DNA from: Vibrio maritimus
GTDB lineage: Bacteria; Pseudomonadota; Gammaproteobacteria; Enterobacterales; Vibrionaceae
Direction: 5' to 3'
Assembly (NCBI GenBank): GCA_000755425.1
Contig: BBMT01000006.1
Span: 186,001-250,000 of the forward strand
DNA length: 64,000 nucleotides
Shown here: piece by piece, positions 10,852 to 20,851 of the stretch
Numbering within the stretch: the stretch's first letter is position 1
Layout: every line of letters starts with the position of its first letter
Translations under genes and position numbers: made by a program
Notes under the pieces: generated by a model
What the model saw: only the letters and a program-made list of their open reading frames with translations
The model's database searches: none
Told to the model about the DNA's origin: nothing

Positions 10852-12888
10852 TTAGATTGGTTTAATGTCTGTACCAGAGCAGATATCAAACCTCTGTATG
10901 ATATGAGTATTGATCTGTACAACGCTCTCTAACTCCTGGCACTGAGCTTCTGTTTTCTGACACATGTCGCTGATTTGAATGGATTCGTCCTTAAGTTCAT
11001 TCATACTTTCAACGAGTTGTCGTGCGACTATACTCTGCTCTTCGGCAGAAGCACTGACTTGTATACTCATGCCATTCACAATATTGATGTCTTCGAGAAC
11101 TTTGGAGTAACTGTTACCAACCAAGGTAGCATCGTTAGCATTTTGCTGAGAATGGCTCACACACTCGCGAACCTCGGTAGCTATACTGGCAATTTCTGCG
11201 TTTAAGTCACCAAGAATCGATTGAATAGTTAGTGTTGAGTTTTGTGTTTTCTCTGCCAATTGTCGTATTTCATTGGCGACTACGGAAAAGCCTCTACCAT
11301 GTTCGCCGGCGCGTGCTGACTCAATAGCGGCATTTAAAGCAAGTAGGTTGGTTTGCTCAGCAATGTTCTGAATAACTTGCAGTACAGATTCGACCGATTT
11401 ACTTCGCTCAAGCAAATTATCCATTTTCTTGTCACACGCATGAAGCTGCTCGGCTAGCGATAGTATAGAGTTAATGCTGTTGTTAGTGATACCGGCACAT
11501 TCATCGCCGTTTTCTTTTGCTCGACCAATGGCATCTTGTGTCGACGTTGCAGCAGTGGCAACCTCTTGAATGGCAAGATTCATTTGTTCTAGAGAGACGG
11601 ACATCGCTTCAATATTCATGTTCTGATTATTAGTAACCTGTGCAGTATGCTCTGTACGAGTGGCGATGTTGTGACTAGCTGATAACAAAGACTCAGAGCC
11701 AGATTGTAGCTGAGAGACGATATCAAGCAGGTGACTTTGTACCTGATTCGTGGCGGAACTCAGTTGCCCAAACTCATCTTTACTTACCGGAATATCTTGA
11801 TTAGTTAAGCGACCATTGGCAATACGAGTTAGTGAAGTAATGAGTTTTGACATTGCAGAGCGAATACGTAAAGTCAACAGTGAGCTTGCTCCAATAGCAA
11901 TGACAAGTGCGAGTGTCAGTAATCCGAGCGTCACCTGAGTGGCGGTGGTTGCTGATTGACGTGAACTGTCTATCTTGTTTTGCGTCATTGACACGAGATG
12001 AGTTTCTACGTCATTGAGCTGAGTTTTGAGGGAGCTATTTGCTTTTTTTAGCAGAGCTTGCTGTTCAACGGTCACATTTTGCTGTTCTAAATTATCAAGG
12101 TGCAAGGTAAGTACACCATCGGCAGAATTTATAGCCGCAAAAAGAGGCTCAAGTATTGCTGAAGCTTCAAGTGAAAAAGCAGGGTTTTTCTTAGCGATGA
12201 AGTCAATTTTCTTTTCAAGCATTCGGTTGTGGCGATCGAGACCAGACTTTACGACCCAAACTTCATCAGCGGTGGTAAGTAATAGTATCTGACGGATTAA
12301 TTTATCTGCGGAATTAAAATGAAACTGTAAAAACTGAATGTCTCTTGCTCTAACGCCTTCTGTTTCTTTAAGCTGTTGTAGGTTATTTCCTATAGTATCA
12401 GCTGATTGGCTATATAAGACGGCGCTTAACTGAGCACCAATTGAGGCTTGAGCAGAGAGATCTTTACTTGCCAACTGCGCCTCCATCAAGGGCACAAAAT
12501 CAGCAAGGGTTATCGATAGTGTCTCCAGTTTGGATTGTTCAAGACTTGGCAACCAAGTCACGATATCAAGCGCGGACAACCAACTGGCAAGCTCCTCAAG
12601 CTCGTTGATAAGCTCTGTACTATCTACTGCAGTGGTTTCATTTTGAATTACGCTTTCGTCACGTCGTGAGGTGTCTGGATTGTATAGAGCGACCAAATTG
12701 GATGCTTCCAACAGACGATTCCTCAATTGGTTAAACTGATTGAGCGGTTCGATAACTTGAGATTCAACACTGTCTATTTGCTCAGTCATGTGTTGAGCAT
12801 TTCTATATGCGCTGGCAGACAATAAGAATACGCTGAGAGAGATAAGCGCAAAGATGAATATAATTTGCTTTATTATAGAATTTAACAT
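10852..12888 (-). CDS. Methyl-accepting chemotaxis protein
   Basis: 678 residues, intact. First membrane helix at about 8-26, a helical periplasmic sensor at about 27-315, second membrane helix at about 317-340, HAMP domain at about 341-395, then the cytoplasmic signalling domain with the conserved hairpin tip [20 protein letters not shown]. The sensor has no recognisable Cache or 4HB signature that I can assign, so the ligand is unknown. Placement between galM and a sugar importer suggests attraction to xylan-derived sugars, which is inference only. The C-terminus lacks a clear CheR-docking pentapeptide (ends GTDIKPI). Confidence 0.9.
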   Translation of the reverse strand: MLNSIIKQIIFIFALISLSVFLLSASAYRNAQHMTEQIDSVESQVIEPLNQFNQLRNRLLEASNLVALYNPDTSRRDESVIQNETTAVDSTELINELEELASWLSALDIVTWLPSLEQSKLETLSITLADFVPLMEAQLASKDLSAQASIGAQLSAVLYSQSADTIGNNLQQLKETEGVRARDIQFLQFHFNSADKLIRQILLLTTADEVWVVKSGLDRHNRMLEKKIDFIAKKNPAFSLEASAILEPLFAAINSADGVLTLHLDNLEQQNVTVEQQALLKKANSSLKTQLNDVETHLVSMTQNKIDSSRQSATTATQVTLGLLTLALVIAIGASSLLTLRIRSAMSKLITSLTRIANGRLTNQDIPVSKDEFGQLSSATNQVQSHLLDIVSQLQSGSESLLSASHNIATRTEHTAQVTNNQNMNIEAMSVSLEQMNLAIQEVATAATSTQDAIGRAKENGDECAGITNNSINSILSLAEQLHACDKKMDNLLERSKSVESVLQVIQNIAEQTNLLALNAAIESARAGEHGRGFSVVANEIRQLAEKTQNSTLTIQSILGDLNAEIASIATEVRECVSHSQQNANDATLVGNSYSKVLEDINIVNGMSIQVSASAEEQSIVARQLVESMNELKDESIQISDMCQKTEAQCQELESVVQINTHIIQRFDICSGTDIKPI

Positions 12889-13271
12889 CTGATTCCTTCC
12901 TATTATTGTCCCTCAATTGTAGATTCGGTTTGATAATACCAAGTGTGATGTAAAGCATGATTAATTGATAATAATATTGATGGATGTCTCATATTCGATT
13001 AGTCTGAAAATCGTTTGTATTTTCAAGGATTGAAACGAAAAGCATGGCAGTTATTATTATATTTCTCTCCACATTTATTCTATTTATTTCTCTTTCATAA
13101 CAATATTTAGTAATGCCGTTATGAAAAGTAATATTTATTATCTGGTGTTATGTTGGTCACACTTCAAAGCTTGCCAAAGTTTTCATAACAACAAAAATAA
13201 TATGTAACTCTCACGTGAAGCTTACCCAGTTCGAGAGTCATATTGGATAACAATTAAAATGGAGTAATACC
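12889..13271. other. Promoter region of the first CUT1 importer operon
   Basis: About 380 AT-rich bases between divergent genes. It contains a CRP-like site (13146-13161) and a good ribosome-binding site (TGGAGTAAT) before ATG 13272. No gene or RNA recognised. Confidence 0.5.
13146..13161. promoter_or_regulatory. CRP-like binding site
   Basis: TGTTA-TGTTGG-TCACA: one mismatch to TGTGA-N6-TCACA. It lies about 118 bases upstream of the substrate-binding protein start, a plausible distance for CRP activation of a sugar importer. Confidence 0.5.
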
Positions 13272-14537
13272 ATGCTAAGAAACCATAAACTTAGTAAAGT
13301 GTTTAGCGCTACAGCGATTTCCCTATTTCTTTCTTCTACAGCATTCGCTGACACCACGGTTCGAATGATGCACATTGAAACCGATCCGAACGTACTTGGC
13401 GTATGGAATGAGATCGCCAAAGACTTTGAAGCAAAGAACCCAGACATCAAAGTCAATCTTGAGTTTCTAGAGAACGAAGCGTTCAAAGCGAAACTGCCAA
13501 CTCTTCTTCAGTCGCAACAAAAACCGGATCTTTTCTATAGCTGGGGTGGCGGTAACTTCCAAGTTCGAGCTGAATCCGGTCTTTTAGAAGATATGGAAGG
13601 TTACTCAGCGACACTTAACCAAGAGCTGTCTGCTGCAGGTATGAACGCATTCAAAATTGATGGAAAACAGTATGGTGCTCCGTACATGGTTAGCCAAGTT
13701 GGTTTCTGGTACAACAAGAAGCTGTTCAAGCAAGCTGGTATTGATGGCGAAAGCATCCAAACGTGGGATGAGTTCCTAGCTGCCATCGAGAAACTAAAAG
13801 CGGCTGGTATTACTCCTATTGCGGTTGGTGGTGCAGACAAGTGGCCTATGCACTTTTACTGGAGTTACCTAGTAATGCGTGCTGGTGGCCAAGAAGCATT
13901 CGCAGCGGCGATGCAAGACCAAGGTGATGGCTTTGCAGGTGAAGCTTTTGTACGCGCTGGTGAAGAACTTAAGCGTCTCGCAGCACTTGAACCATTCCAG
14001 CCGGGCTTTATGGCGGCGGGTTACGGCGAATCAGCGGGACTATTTGGTGACTATAAAGCTGCTATTCACCTAATGGGTGACTGGGATTATAACTTCCAAG
14101 CGCAACAAGCGGTTGACAAGAAAGGCGTTGTTGATTCAGACCTTGGCTTCATGAACTTCCCAGTTCTTAAAGGTGGTGCGGGTGCCGGTAGTGACACGCT
14201 TGGCGGTATTAATGGTTTCGCATTCGCCAAAGGCGCTAAACCAGAAGCGGCAAAATGGCTTGAGTTCTTCCTAAACGAAAACAGCCAAACCAAGCTCGCT
14301 AAAATTGACCAAATCATTCCAGTTGCAAAAGGTGCAGATAAAGGTCTGCAAAACCCATTCAAGCAAAAAATCTCTCAAACGATTTCAAGCGCTCAATGGC
14401 ACCAAGTGTTCTTTGATCAGGCTCTAGGTGCCGATGTCGGTGGTGTAGTTAACGACATCTCTGTTGGCATTGTAAACGGCGACGTATCCCCGAAAGAGGC
14501 TGCTGAGCAAGTGCAAGAAGCGTGGGAGATGCGTTAA
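13272..14537 (+). CDS. CUT1 ABC importer, sugar-binding protein
   Basis: 421 residues, intact. Signal peptide to about residue 26 (STAFA), then a family 1 extracellular solute-binding fold (TTVRMMHIETDPN, later GGGNFQVRAESGLLEDM and GAPYMVSQVGFWYNKKLF, typical of MalE/MsmE-like proteins that hold oligosaccharides). Periplasmic receptor of the importer encoded downstream. First gene of a five-gene operon (binding protein, two permeases, ATPase, GH26 lipoprotein). Co-transcription with a GH26 enzyme suggests beta-1,3-xylo-oligosaccharides as ligand. Confidence 0.9.
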   Translation: MLRNHKLSKVFSATAISLFLSSTAFADTTVRMMHIETDPNVLGVWNEIAKDFEAKNPDIKVNLEFLENEAFKAKLPTLLQSQQKPDLFYSWGGGNFQVRAESGLLEDMEGYSATLNQELSAAGMNAFKIDGKQYGAPYMVSQVGFWYNKKLFKQAGIDGESIQTWDEFLAAIEKLKAAGITPIAVGGADKWPMHFYWSYLVMRAGGQEAFAAAMQDQGDGFAGEAFVRAGEELKRLAALEPFQPGFMAAGYGESAGLFGDYKAAIHLMGDWDYNFQAQQAVDKKGVVDSDLGFMNFPVLKGGAGAGSDTLGGINGFAFAKGAKPEAAKWLEFFLNENSQTKLAKIDQIIPVAKGADKGLQNPFKQKISQTISSAQWHQVFFDQALGADVGGVVNDISVGIVNGDVSPKEAAEQVQEAWEMR

Positions 14538-14580
14538 TTCAACGTAATGGATGACGTTTAACGTTACTTAACGTTCGTAA

Positions 14581-14630
14581 AAGCTGGCTATACCGACCTT
14601 GTCGGACTTCGTTCACCTATTAGCCAGCTT
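14581..14630 (+). promoter_or_regulatory. Intercistronic hairpin after the binding-protein gene
   Basis: A 10-bp stem AAGCTGGCTA / TAGCCAGCTT encloses a second small hairpin (CCGAC-CTT-GTCGG). There is no T tract. Such structures between a binding-protein gene and its permeases commonly protect the upstream mRNA and give higher binding-protein levels. Confidence 0.5.
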
Positions 14631-14654
14631 TACCTCACAAATTAAGGAGTATGT

Positions 14655-15605
14655 ATGAGTGAGAAGTTAGCAGCCATGGTTGACGATCCTCAAGTAAATA
14701 AATCAGCTGGTTTCGGCCAATGGCTAAAAGAAAGAAACCACGGAAATCGATTGTTAACCCTAGTGTTTTTCCTGCCGCCCGCACTATTGCTGTTTACTAT
14801 TTTTGTTATGTTACCGCTTGGAGAAGCTGCCTATTACAGTTTTTTTAAGTGGAACGGTTATGGTGAACCAACACAGTTCGTCGAGTTTAAAAACTATGCA
14901 CGAATTTTGAAGCACAGTGCGTTTGAAACCGCTGCGTGGAACACAGTAAAAATCATTTTAGTTTCATTGGTTATTCAGTTGCCTTTGGCACTGATTGTCG
15001 CTTTGAGTATTTACAAGCAAAGTTGGTCAAACAGCGTATTTAGATTGATCTTCTTTTTGCCTTACATTCTTGCTGAAGTAGTCGCGGGTCTAATCTGGCG
15101 TTTCGTATTCGATGGTGACTACGGCATGATGGCAGGGATCGCTGAGTCTTTGGGGACTGAGCCTTGGTACATCTTGGCAGACAGAGATTGGGCATTTACA
15201 GCAATTCTTGTTGTGATCGTATGGAAGTACTTTGGCTTTCACATGATGATCTATATTGCTGCTCTTCAAGGCGTGCCTAAAGATCTTATCGAAGCTTCTA
15301 AGCTCGATGGCGCATCAAAACTGCAAGCTATCTGGCATGTCAAAATCCCGCTCATTATGTCGGGGATAAAGGTGTCCATATTCTTCAGTATCTTGGGTGC
15401 ATTACAAACCTTCGATTTAATTATGCCATTAACAGGTGGTGGTCCTTCGCATAGCAGTCATTCACTAGTGAGTTATTTGTATACCTTCGGTATTACACGG
15501 ATGAACGTTGGCTTTGGTAGTGCGGTTGGTGTTGTGTTGTTTATCGCCTGTGTAGTGTTCGCATTCACCTATCAGAACACCATCATGAAAGAAGATAAGA
15601 AGTAG
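14655..15605 (+). CDS. CUT1 ABC importer, MalF-type permease
   Basis: 316 residues, intact, with about six membrane helices (first around residues 32-55: LTLVFFLPPALLLFTIFVMLP). The cytoplasmic coupling motif EASKLDGASKLQAIWHVKIP (EAA loop, here EASxxDGA) near residue 215 docks onto the ATPase. Inner-membrane half of the sugar channel. Separated by only 9 bases from the next permease, so they are translated from one mRNA. Confidence 0.9.
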   Translation: MSEKLAAMVDDPQVNKSAGFGQWLKERNHGNRLLTLVFFLPPALLLFTIFVMLPLGEAAYYSFFKWNGYGEPTQFVEFKNYARILKHSAFETAAWNTVKIILVSLVIQLPLALIVALSIYKQSWSNSVFRLIFFLPYILAEVVAGLIWRFVFDGDYGMMAGIAESLGTEPWYILADRDWAFTAILVVIVWKYFGFHMMIYIAALQGVPKDLIEASKLDGASKLQAIWHVKIPLIMSGIKVSIFFSILGALQTFDLIMPLTGGGPSHSSHSLVSYLYTFGITRMNVGFGSAVGVVLFIACVVFAFTYQNTIMKEDKK

Positions 15606-15614
15606 GGACTCATC

Positions 15615-16442
15615 ATGGAAAAGATTAAAAACATACAGTGGGTCAGGATGTCGTTCTTGATGCTAGTAGCAGGGTTTGTACTTCTGCCTATGGTCGCGAC
15701 ACTGTTCGGTGGTTTTAAAAGCCTCGGTGAGCTTCGTACCAACCCATTTGGTATCCCAGAAGTTTGGGAACTCGAGCACTATGCGACGGTATTTGCCGAT
15801 GGCAGCATTTGGATTCTGATGAAGAACTCTCTCATCATCGCAGCACTATCTGTGATTCTCACGCTACTTGTGGGAACGATGACGGCATTTACGTTCTCAC
15901 ACATTAAGTTCTCTGGCTACAAATACGTCTACAGCTATTTCCTTATGGGAATGATGTTCCCGGCGGCTGCCGCGATCTTGCCTTTATTCCTACGTATTCG
16001 AGATTTAGCCTTGCTTGATACTTTGCCAGGTATCGTTATTCCGCAAGTAGCGTTCGGACTTGGATTTAGCATCCTTTTATTCAGAACCTTCTTTGAACAA
16101 CTACCAGCCGAGTTATTTGATGCAGCGCGTGTGGATGGTTGTAGTTATGCCAAGTTCTACCTGCATATCATCCTTCCATTGTCTACTCCGATACTTGCGA
16201 CTGTAGGGGTATTCGTATTGGTGGGCAGTTGGAATAACTATCTGCTACCACTTCTCGTGCTTAATACCGAGGATATGTACCCATGGACACTCGGTATTAT
16301 GAAGTATCGAGGAGAGTACGGCATCGCATGGAACAAGATTCTCGCATATGTATCGGTGACGATTACCCCTGCAATCGTGTTCTTCTTACTGGCACAAAAA
16401 TACATAGTTGCGGGCCTAACCGGCGGCGCGGTGAAAGGTTAA
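15615..16442 (+). CDS. CUT1 ABC importer, MalG-type permease
   Basis: 275 residues, intact, with about six membrane helices. EAA loop DAARVDGCSYAKFYLHIILP at about 174-193. The C-terminus GLTGGAVKG is the usual end of MalG-family permeases and is shared with the second importer's permease at 36470. Forms the channel with the product at 14655. Confidence 0.9.
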   Translation: MEKIKNIQWVRMSFLMLVAGFVLLPMVATLFGGFKSLGELRTNPFGIPEVWELEHYATVFADGSIWILMKNSLIIAALSVILTLLVGTMTAFTFSHIKFSGYKYVYSYFLMGMMFPAAAAILPLFLRIRDLALLDTLPGIVIPQVAFGLGFSILLFRTFFEQLPAELFDAARVDGCSYAKFYLHIILPLSTPILATVGVFVLVGSWNNYLLPLLVLNTEDMYPWTLGIMKYRGEYGIAWNKILAYVSVTITPAIVFFLLAQKYIVAGLTGGAVKG

Positions 16443-16461
16443 TTAGGAAAGGATTATCAAA

Positions 16462-17558
16462 ATGGCTTCAGTTTCATTTAAGAACTTAGAGAAAGTGTAT
16501 TCTGGCGATGTTCGTATAGTAAAGGACTTCAACTTGGACATTAAAGACGGTGAATTCATTGTCTTTCTTGGCCCATCAGGCTGCGGTAAATCGACGACAT
16601 TGAGAATGCTTGCAGGACTAGAGGATATTACAGGTGGTGAGATTTCGATTGGTGGTCAGGTGGTCAATAACTTAGAGCCTAAAGATCGTAATATCGCATG
16701 GTATTCCAAAGCTATGCGCTTTATCCACACATGACGGTGTATGAAAACATCGCTTTCGCTTTAAAGCTTGCAGGTGCAAGTAAAGAGGAAATTGCAAACA
16801 AGGTTCGCCCTGTGGCAGACATGCTTCAACTCACTCCGCTACTCGATCGCAAACCAAAAGCGCTCTCTGGTGGTCAACGTCAACGTGTGGCTATGGGTCG
16901 TGCAATGGTTCGTACTCCAGAGGTATTTTTGTTCGATGAACCTCTTTCTAACCTTGATGCAAAGCTACGTAATGCAATGCGAAGTGAGATTAAAGCACTT
17001 CATAAGAAGTTGCAGAAAACGACTATCTACGTGACACATGACCAAGTGGAAGCCATGACGCTTGCCGATCGCATTGTCATTCTGCGTGATGGCCGTATTG
17101 AGCAGGTGGGTACGCCAAAAGAGATTTATCAGAACCCTGCGAATAAGTTTGTTGCCGGCTTTATCGGTAGTCCGACGATGAACTTACTACCTGCGGAGCT
17201 TGCCAATGATGAGAGTGGCTGGCATTTAGAGCTTGCTGGGCAAAAGTTAGCGCTGGACGGTGACGTTCAAGCCGAGGTTAGCGGTGAGAAAGTCACTATG
17301 GGTATTCGCCCTAGTGATGTTCATTTAACTCCTGAGCTTCTCGAAAACCCGGTGAAAGTGACGGCGACCGTCGAAAGCTACGAGCTACTAGGCTCAACCA
17401 TTCAGGTTATGAACCGATTTGGCGATCACAGTCTTGTTGTCGAAGCCCCATCGACACAGGCAGTGAAAGAGGGTGATCAAATTGATTTATACCTCGATGG
17501 CTCTCAGCTTCATGTATTCGATACAGGCAAAGAAAAGTCTGTGTACATCGGCCACTAA
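16462..17558 (+). CDS. CUT1 ABC importer ATPase, MsmX/UgpC type; one frameshift
   Basis: About 365 residues once a single base lost near 16700 (GCAATGG read as GCATGG) is restored. Walker [10 protein letters not shown] (about 37-45), Q-loop VFQSYALYP across the break, signature [10 protein letters not shown], Walker B VFLFDEP, D-loop SNLDAKLR, H-loop VTHDQ, then a C-terminal TOBE/regulatory domain. Energises sugar import. It is the only CUT1 ATPase in the window, while a second CUT1 importer (36470-39626) has none, so it may serve both. Confidence 0.9.
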
Positions 17559-17617
17559 GTGCCCAATGAAAAAATCAGTACTTCATTCTCGATAAGCAAA
17601 CACTCATCGGAAACCAA

Positions 17618-17640
17618 AAGGCTCCGGGGTCTTTTTTTTA
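17618..17640 (+). terminator. Weak terminator between ATPase and GH26 lipoprotein
   Basis: An 8-bp stem with two G-T pairs (AAAGGCTC / GGGTCTTT) and a 3-base loop, followed by a run of T. It probably gives partial read-through into the lipoprotein gene. Confidence 0.45.
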
Positions 17641-17660
17641 CCCAAAAAGAAGGATTTTTT

Positions 17661-19124
17661 ATGAGAAAACTCATTACTCCTGTTATCGCCTCATTGGCCA
17701 GTGTGGTCATTATTGCAGGGTGTAGCAGTCAATCAAACACGGCCACTGTGGATACTTCGCCGAAAGCACTACCTGCCGATATTGCAGCAAAACCCATTGA
17801 ACTCTTTGTTGGTCAAGACCTAGGTGCAGTGGGCGGACTTGACGGTTATGACCAAGGTTACGTGGACTATTTTGGCGTCCCAAGTGGTGTGACTGTTTAT
17901 ACCAGCTTGAAAGATCTTGAGGGCTTAGAGCAGAAGGTAAACTATGGAGCGGGTGACAATCACGCGAATCTTTACCTTGAAAGCGAAGCGTTTAATGGTG
18001 TGGATATCGCAATGGGTCTCTACCTGGTCGACCAGTTAGATGACATCAATTCAGGAAAACTCGACAATAACATCTCCAAGTTGGCGAGTTGGATCAGTAA
18101 ATCGGACAGAACGGTTTATTTACGAATTGGTTATGAGTTTGAAGGGAGTTGGAATGGATACGCCTCTGGTGATTACAAACAGGCGTACCGACGCATTGTT
18201 GATGGTCTAAACGAGCTCAATGTTGAGAATGTAGAATATGTTTGGCAATCCAGTGGCTATGAAGAAGACAGAGACGAGCTTCTGAGTTACTACCCAGGTG
18301 ATACCTACGTGGATTGGGTAGCTTACTCATACTTCAACCATGATCCAAAACTAGCAGGGCAAGAGATGCTGCGGATTGCCCGAGAGCGTGGTAAGCCAGT
18401 CATGATTGCAGAGTTAACGCCTCGTGGCTACAACCTAATGTTGGATGATGGTAAGAAGACGTGGGATAGCTGGTTTAAGCCTCTATTGAACCATCTAAAA
18501 GAGAACCAGGACGTGATTAAAATCATCGCGTACATCAATGCAGACTGGGATTCACAGCCAATGTGGAAAGGCCAAGGTGGGAGATACACGTCTCCAATCA
18601 AACCTGTATATCGCTAATAAGTGGCGCAGAACCATTAAAAGAGAAGAGTGGCTGGTCACGTTAACCGTAGCGATTCCACCAATCTTTTTGCTGCCAGATA
18701 ACTACGACGAGCTGAAAAGTGCGCGAAACAAAGCCGCTGAAGACACCATACCGCAAGAGAATCAATGGCAAGCTGAAGATGCAACACCAACGGGCAATGT
18801 TCGTATTTACCAGATGGCGCTGCCACGGGTGGAAAAGGAATGGCTTACATGTATCAGCAGGGAGACTCGCTGACGTTCAGTAGCGTTCCCCAATCCAACT
18901 ATTTCGTCATTCGATATGCGTCGGAACGCTCTGGAACAATAGGCTTGTTTGTTAATGGTCAGCGCGCGTATGACATCGACTTCGACTCGACAGGCTCTTG
19001 GGTAGGAACGTACAACAAAGTAGAAATGCGTGTTGATATACCCGAAGGTGCGGACGTGGCAATTACGTGGGAGACAGGTGATACGGCCTTAAATACTGAC
19101 TATGTAGTGTTTGATAGACGTTAA
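17661..19124 (+). CDS. GH26 lipoprotein (putative beta-1,3-xylanase) with C-terminal CBM35/CBM6-like domain; frameshifted
   Basis: About 487 codons from ATG 17661 (ribosome-binding site AGAAGGA). Lipoprotein signal with lipobox IAGC (Cys21). GH26 domain about 45-345, clearly related to the secreted xylanase: acid/base Glu159 in YLRIGYEFEG, nucleophile Glu251 in VMIAELTPRG, then [10 protein letters not shown]. Reading shifts by one base near 18575 (extra G), probably twice more around 18650-18700, and near 18815. Beyond the breaks QWQAEDATPTGNVRIY and GGKGMAYMYQQGDSL begin a beta-sandwich typical of CBM35/CBM6, ending TDYVVFDRR. Probably anchored to a membrane, where it trims xylan fragments for the importer in whose operon it lies. 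Confidence 0.82.
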
Positions 19125-19150
19125 ACGTTGATAGTCCTATCAAGCTTCAA

Positions 19151-19179
19151 AATAAGCTCCTCTTAACGAGGAGCTTATT
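19151..19179 (+). terminator. Terminator of the first importer operon
   Basis: Perfect 12-bp stem AATAAGCTCCTC / GAGGAGCTTATT with a 5-base loop, followed by CGTTTTT. Confidence 0.85.
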
Positions 19180-19790
19180 CGTTTTTCAGCCCAAGACACA
19201 TCCAGTTTACTGCTCTATCAATCTAGCGACTTTTTACTAATCTGATATGTTAAAAAAGAGAAAGCTTCTGTTTTTACAGTATTTTATTTTGGGAGATTTT
19301 GCTCTGCGTAGTTTAGTCACCACGTCGCTTTTTTGTGCAATGATTTGCTCGAATTTATTCTAGCGGGCAGGGTTTCTGGTTGGGTGTTTAATCTGAGTTT
19401 TGGATTAAAATTGATTTTTTATTCTAATTTCTAGTCTTGTTTATGTGACGCAGGTTAAGCGTTTTTATATCAATTAAATCAGCAATTACCCGATTATGTG
19501 AGCATGATCGTTGATACTAATAGGATAACTAGATTAGTACTGGATTTAGTTGAAAAGACTGATATGAAATTGGCTTAAAATTTCGTTTATTTATAGCATT
19601 AGATGCTGTAACTAGCTTAGATCACAAAAATAACTGACTAAAATGCAGTCGGCGTCACACCGGGTGTTAAAAACTAAAAAACGTAAAAGCGTGTTCAAAA
19701 ATGCCAAAAGAAGTATTCACGATTGCTGACTAAGTTAGTACTAATTCAACGCTATGTTGGATTTCCAGTAATCGTGAAAAGGAAAAGAAC
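19180..19790. other. Long AT-rich leader region of xylFGH
   Basis: About 610 bases without a credible gene. A weak CRP-like sequence TGTGA-GCATGA-TCGTT starts at 19497. Two TAACTAG sequences (19526 and 19609) resemble the regulator repeats found at 27458 and 30169, but without the exact 21-base spacing. A ribosome-binding site AAGGAAAAG precedes ATG 19791. The length suggests a promoter controlled by several regulators. Confidence 0.45.
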
Positions 19791-20785
19791 ATGAAAAAAA
19801 TAATGACTGGCCTTTGTGCAATTGCACTCGCACTTTCCTCGGTGCAGCGCTGGCGGATACGGTAAAAATCGGTATGGCAATCGATGATCTGAGGCTAGAG
19901 CGCTGGCAGAAAGATAGAGATATTTTTGTTAACAAAGCTGAAGAGCTAGGAGCAAAAGTCTATGTTCAGTCGGCTAACGGCAACGAGCAGACTCAAATCT
20001 CTCAGATTGAAAACATGATATCTCGTGGCGTCGATGTGTTGGTCATCATTCCTTATAACGGTGAAGTGCTGAGTAATGTCATCGCTGAGGCAAAGCGTGA
20101 TGGCATTGAGGTACTGGCCTACGATCGCTTGATCAACAACGCCGATATTGATTTCTACTTGTCGTTTGATAACGAGAAAGTGGGCGAAATGCAGGCTCAA
20201 GCAATGTTGGACTCTAAGCCAACGGGCAACTACTTTCTGATGGGTGGCGCACCGACAGACAACAATGCGAAGCTGTTCCGTCAAGGTCAAATGAATGTTC
20301 TTCAACCTAAGATTGACGCAGGCGATATCAAAGTTGTCGGTGACCAGTGGGTGGATTCTTGGCTGGCTGAGAATGCGCTGAAAATCATGGAAAACGCATT
20401 GACAGCGAACAACAACAATATCGATGTTGTTGTTGCCTCAAACGACTCGACTGCCGGCGGTGCGATTCAGGCTCTTGATGCACAAGGTCTGGCAGGTAAG
20501 GTTGCTATCTCAGGACAAGATGCCGATCTAGCAGCGGTGCGTCGCATTGTCGATGGCACTCAAACAATGACGGTGTATAAACCAATTAGCACCCTTGCTG
20601 CTCGTGCAGCAGAGATTGCAGTAGAACTCGGCAGTGATGAAAAGCCAGAATCGAATGCAACGCTTAATAACGGCTCTAAGGACGTTCCTGCTTGGTTACT
20701 AGAGCCAATCACAGTCAATAAAACCAACATCAAGCAAACACTTGTCGCAGACAAGTTCCACGCAGAAAAAGACATCTACCAATAG
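19791..20785 (+). CDS. xylF: D-xylose ABC importer, periplasmic binding protein XylF; one frameshift
   Basis: About 331 residues; a base is missing near 19837 (CCC read as CC) inside the signal peptide, which otherwise reads MKKIMTGLCAIALALSLGAA. The mature part starts DTVKIGMAIDDLRLERWQKD and continues with the XylF-type ribose-binding fold (GANGNEQTQISQIENMI-like, ASNDSTAGGAIQAL, GQDADLAAVRRIVDG). Binds D-xylose for XylGH. A stem-loop follows the stop. Confidence 0.92.
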
Positions 20786-20800
20786 ATTCTAAGTTGTTCT

Positions 20801-20821
20801 CGTGAGCCCTCAGGGCTCACG
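20801..20821 (+). promoter_or_regulatory. Intercistronic hairpin between xylF and xylG
   Basis: Near-perfect palindrome CGTGAGCCCT-C-AGGGCTCACG without a strong T tract. It likely stabilises the xylF message or gives partial termination so that the binding protein exceeds the membrane components. Confidence 0.6.
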
Positions 20822-20851
20822 TTATCAGCCTTTGATTAAAGGGAGTGAAGT

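Noticed and set aside
18538..18873. Separate 111-codon gene after the GH26 lipoprotein
   Set aside because: Its start is inside the GH26 frame, and its middle and end continue the GH26 and CBM domains after one-base shifts.
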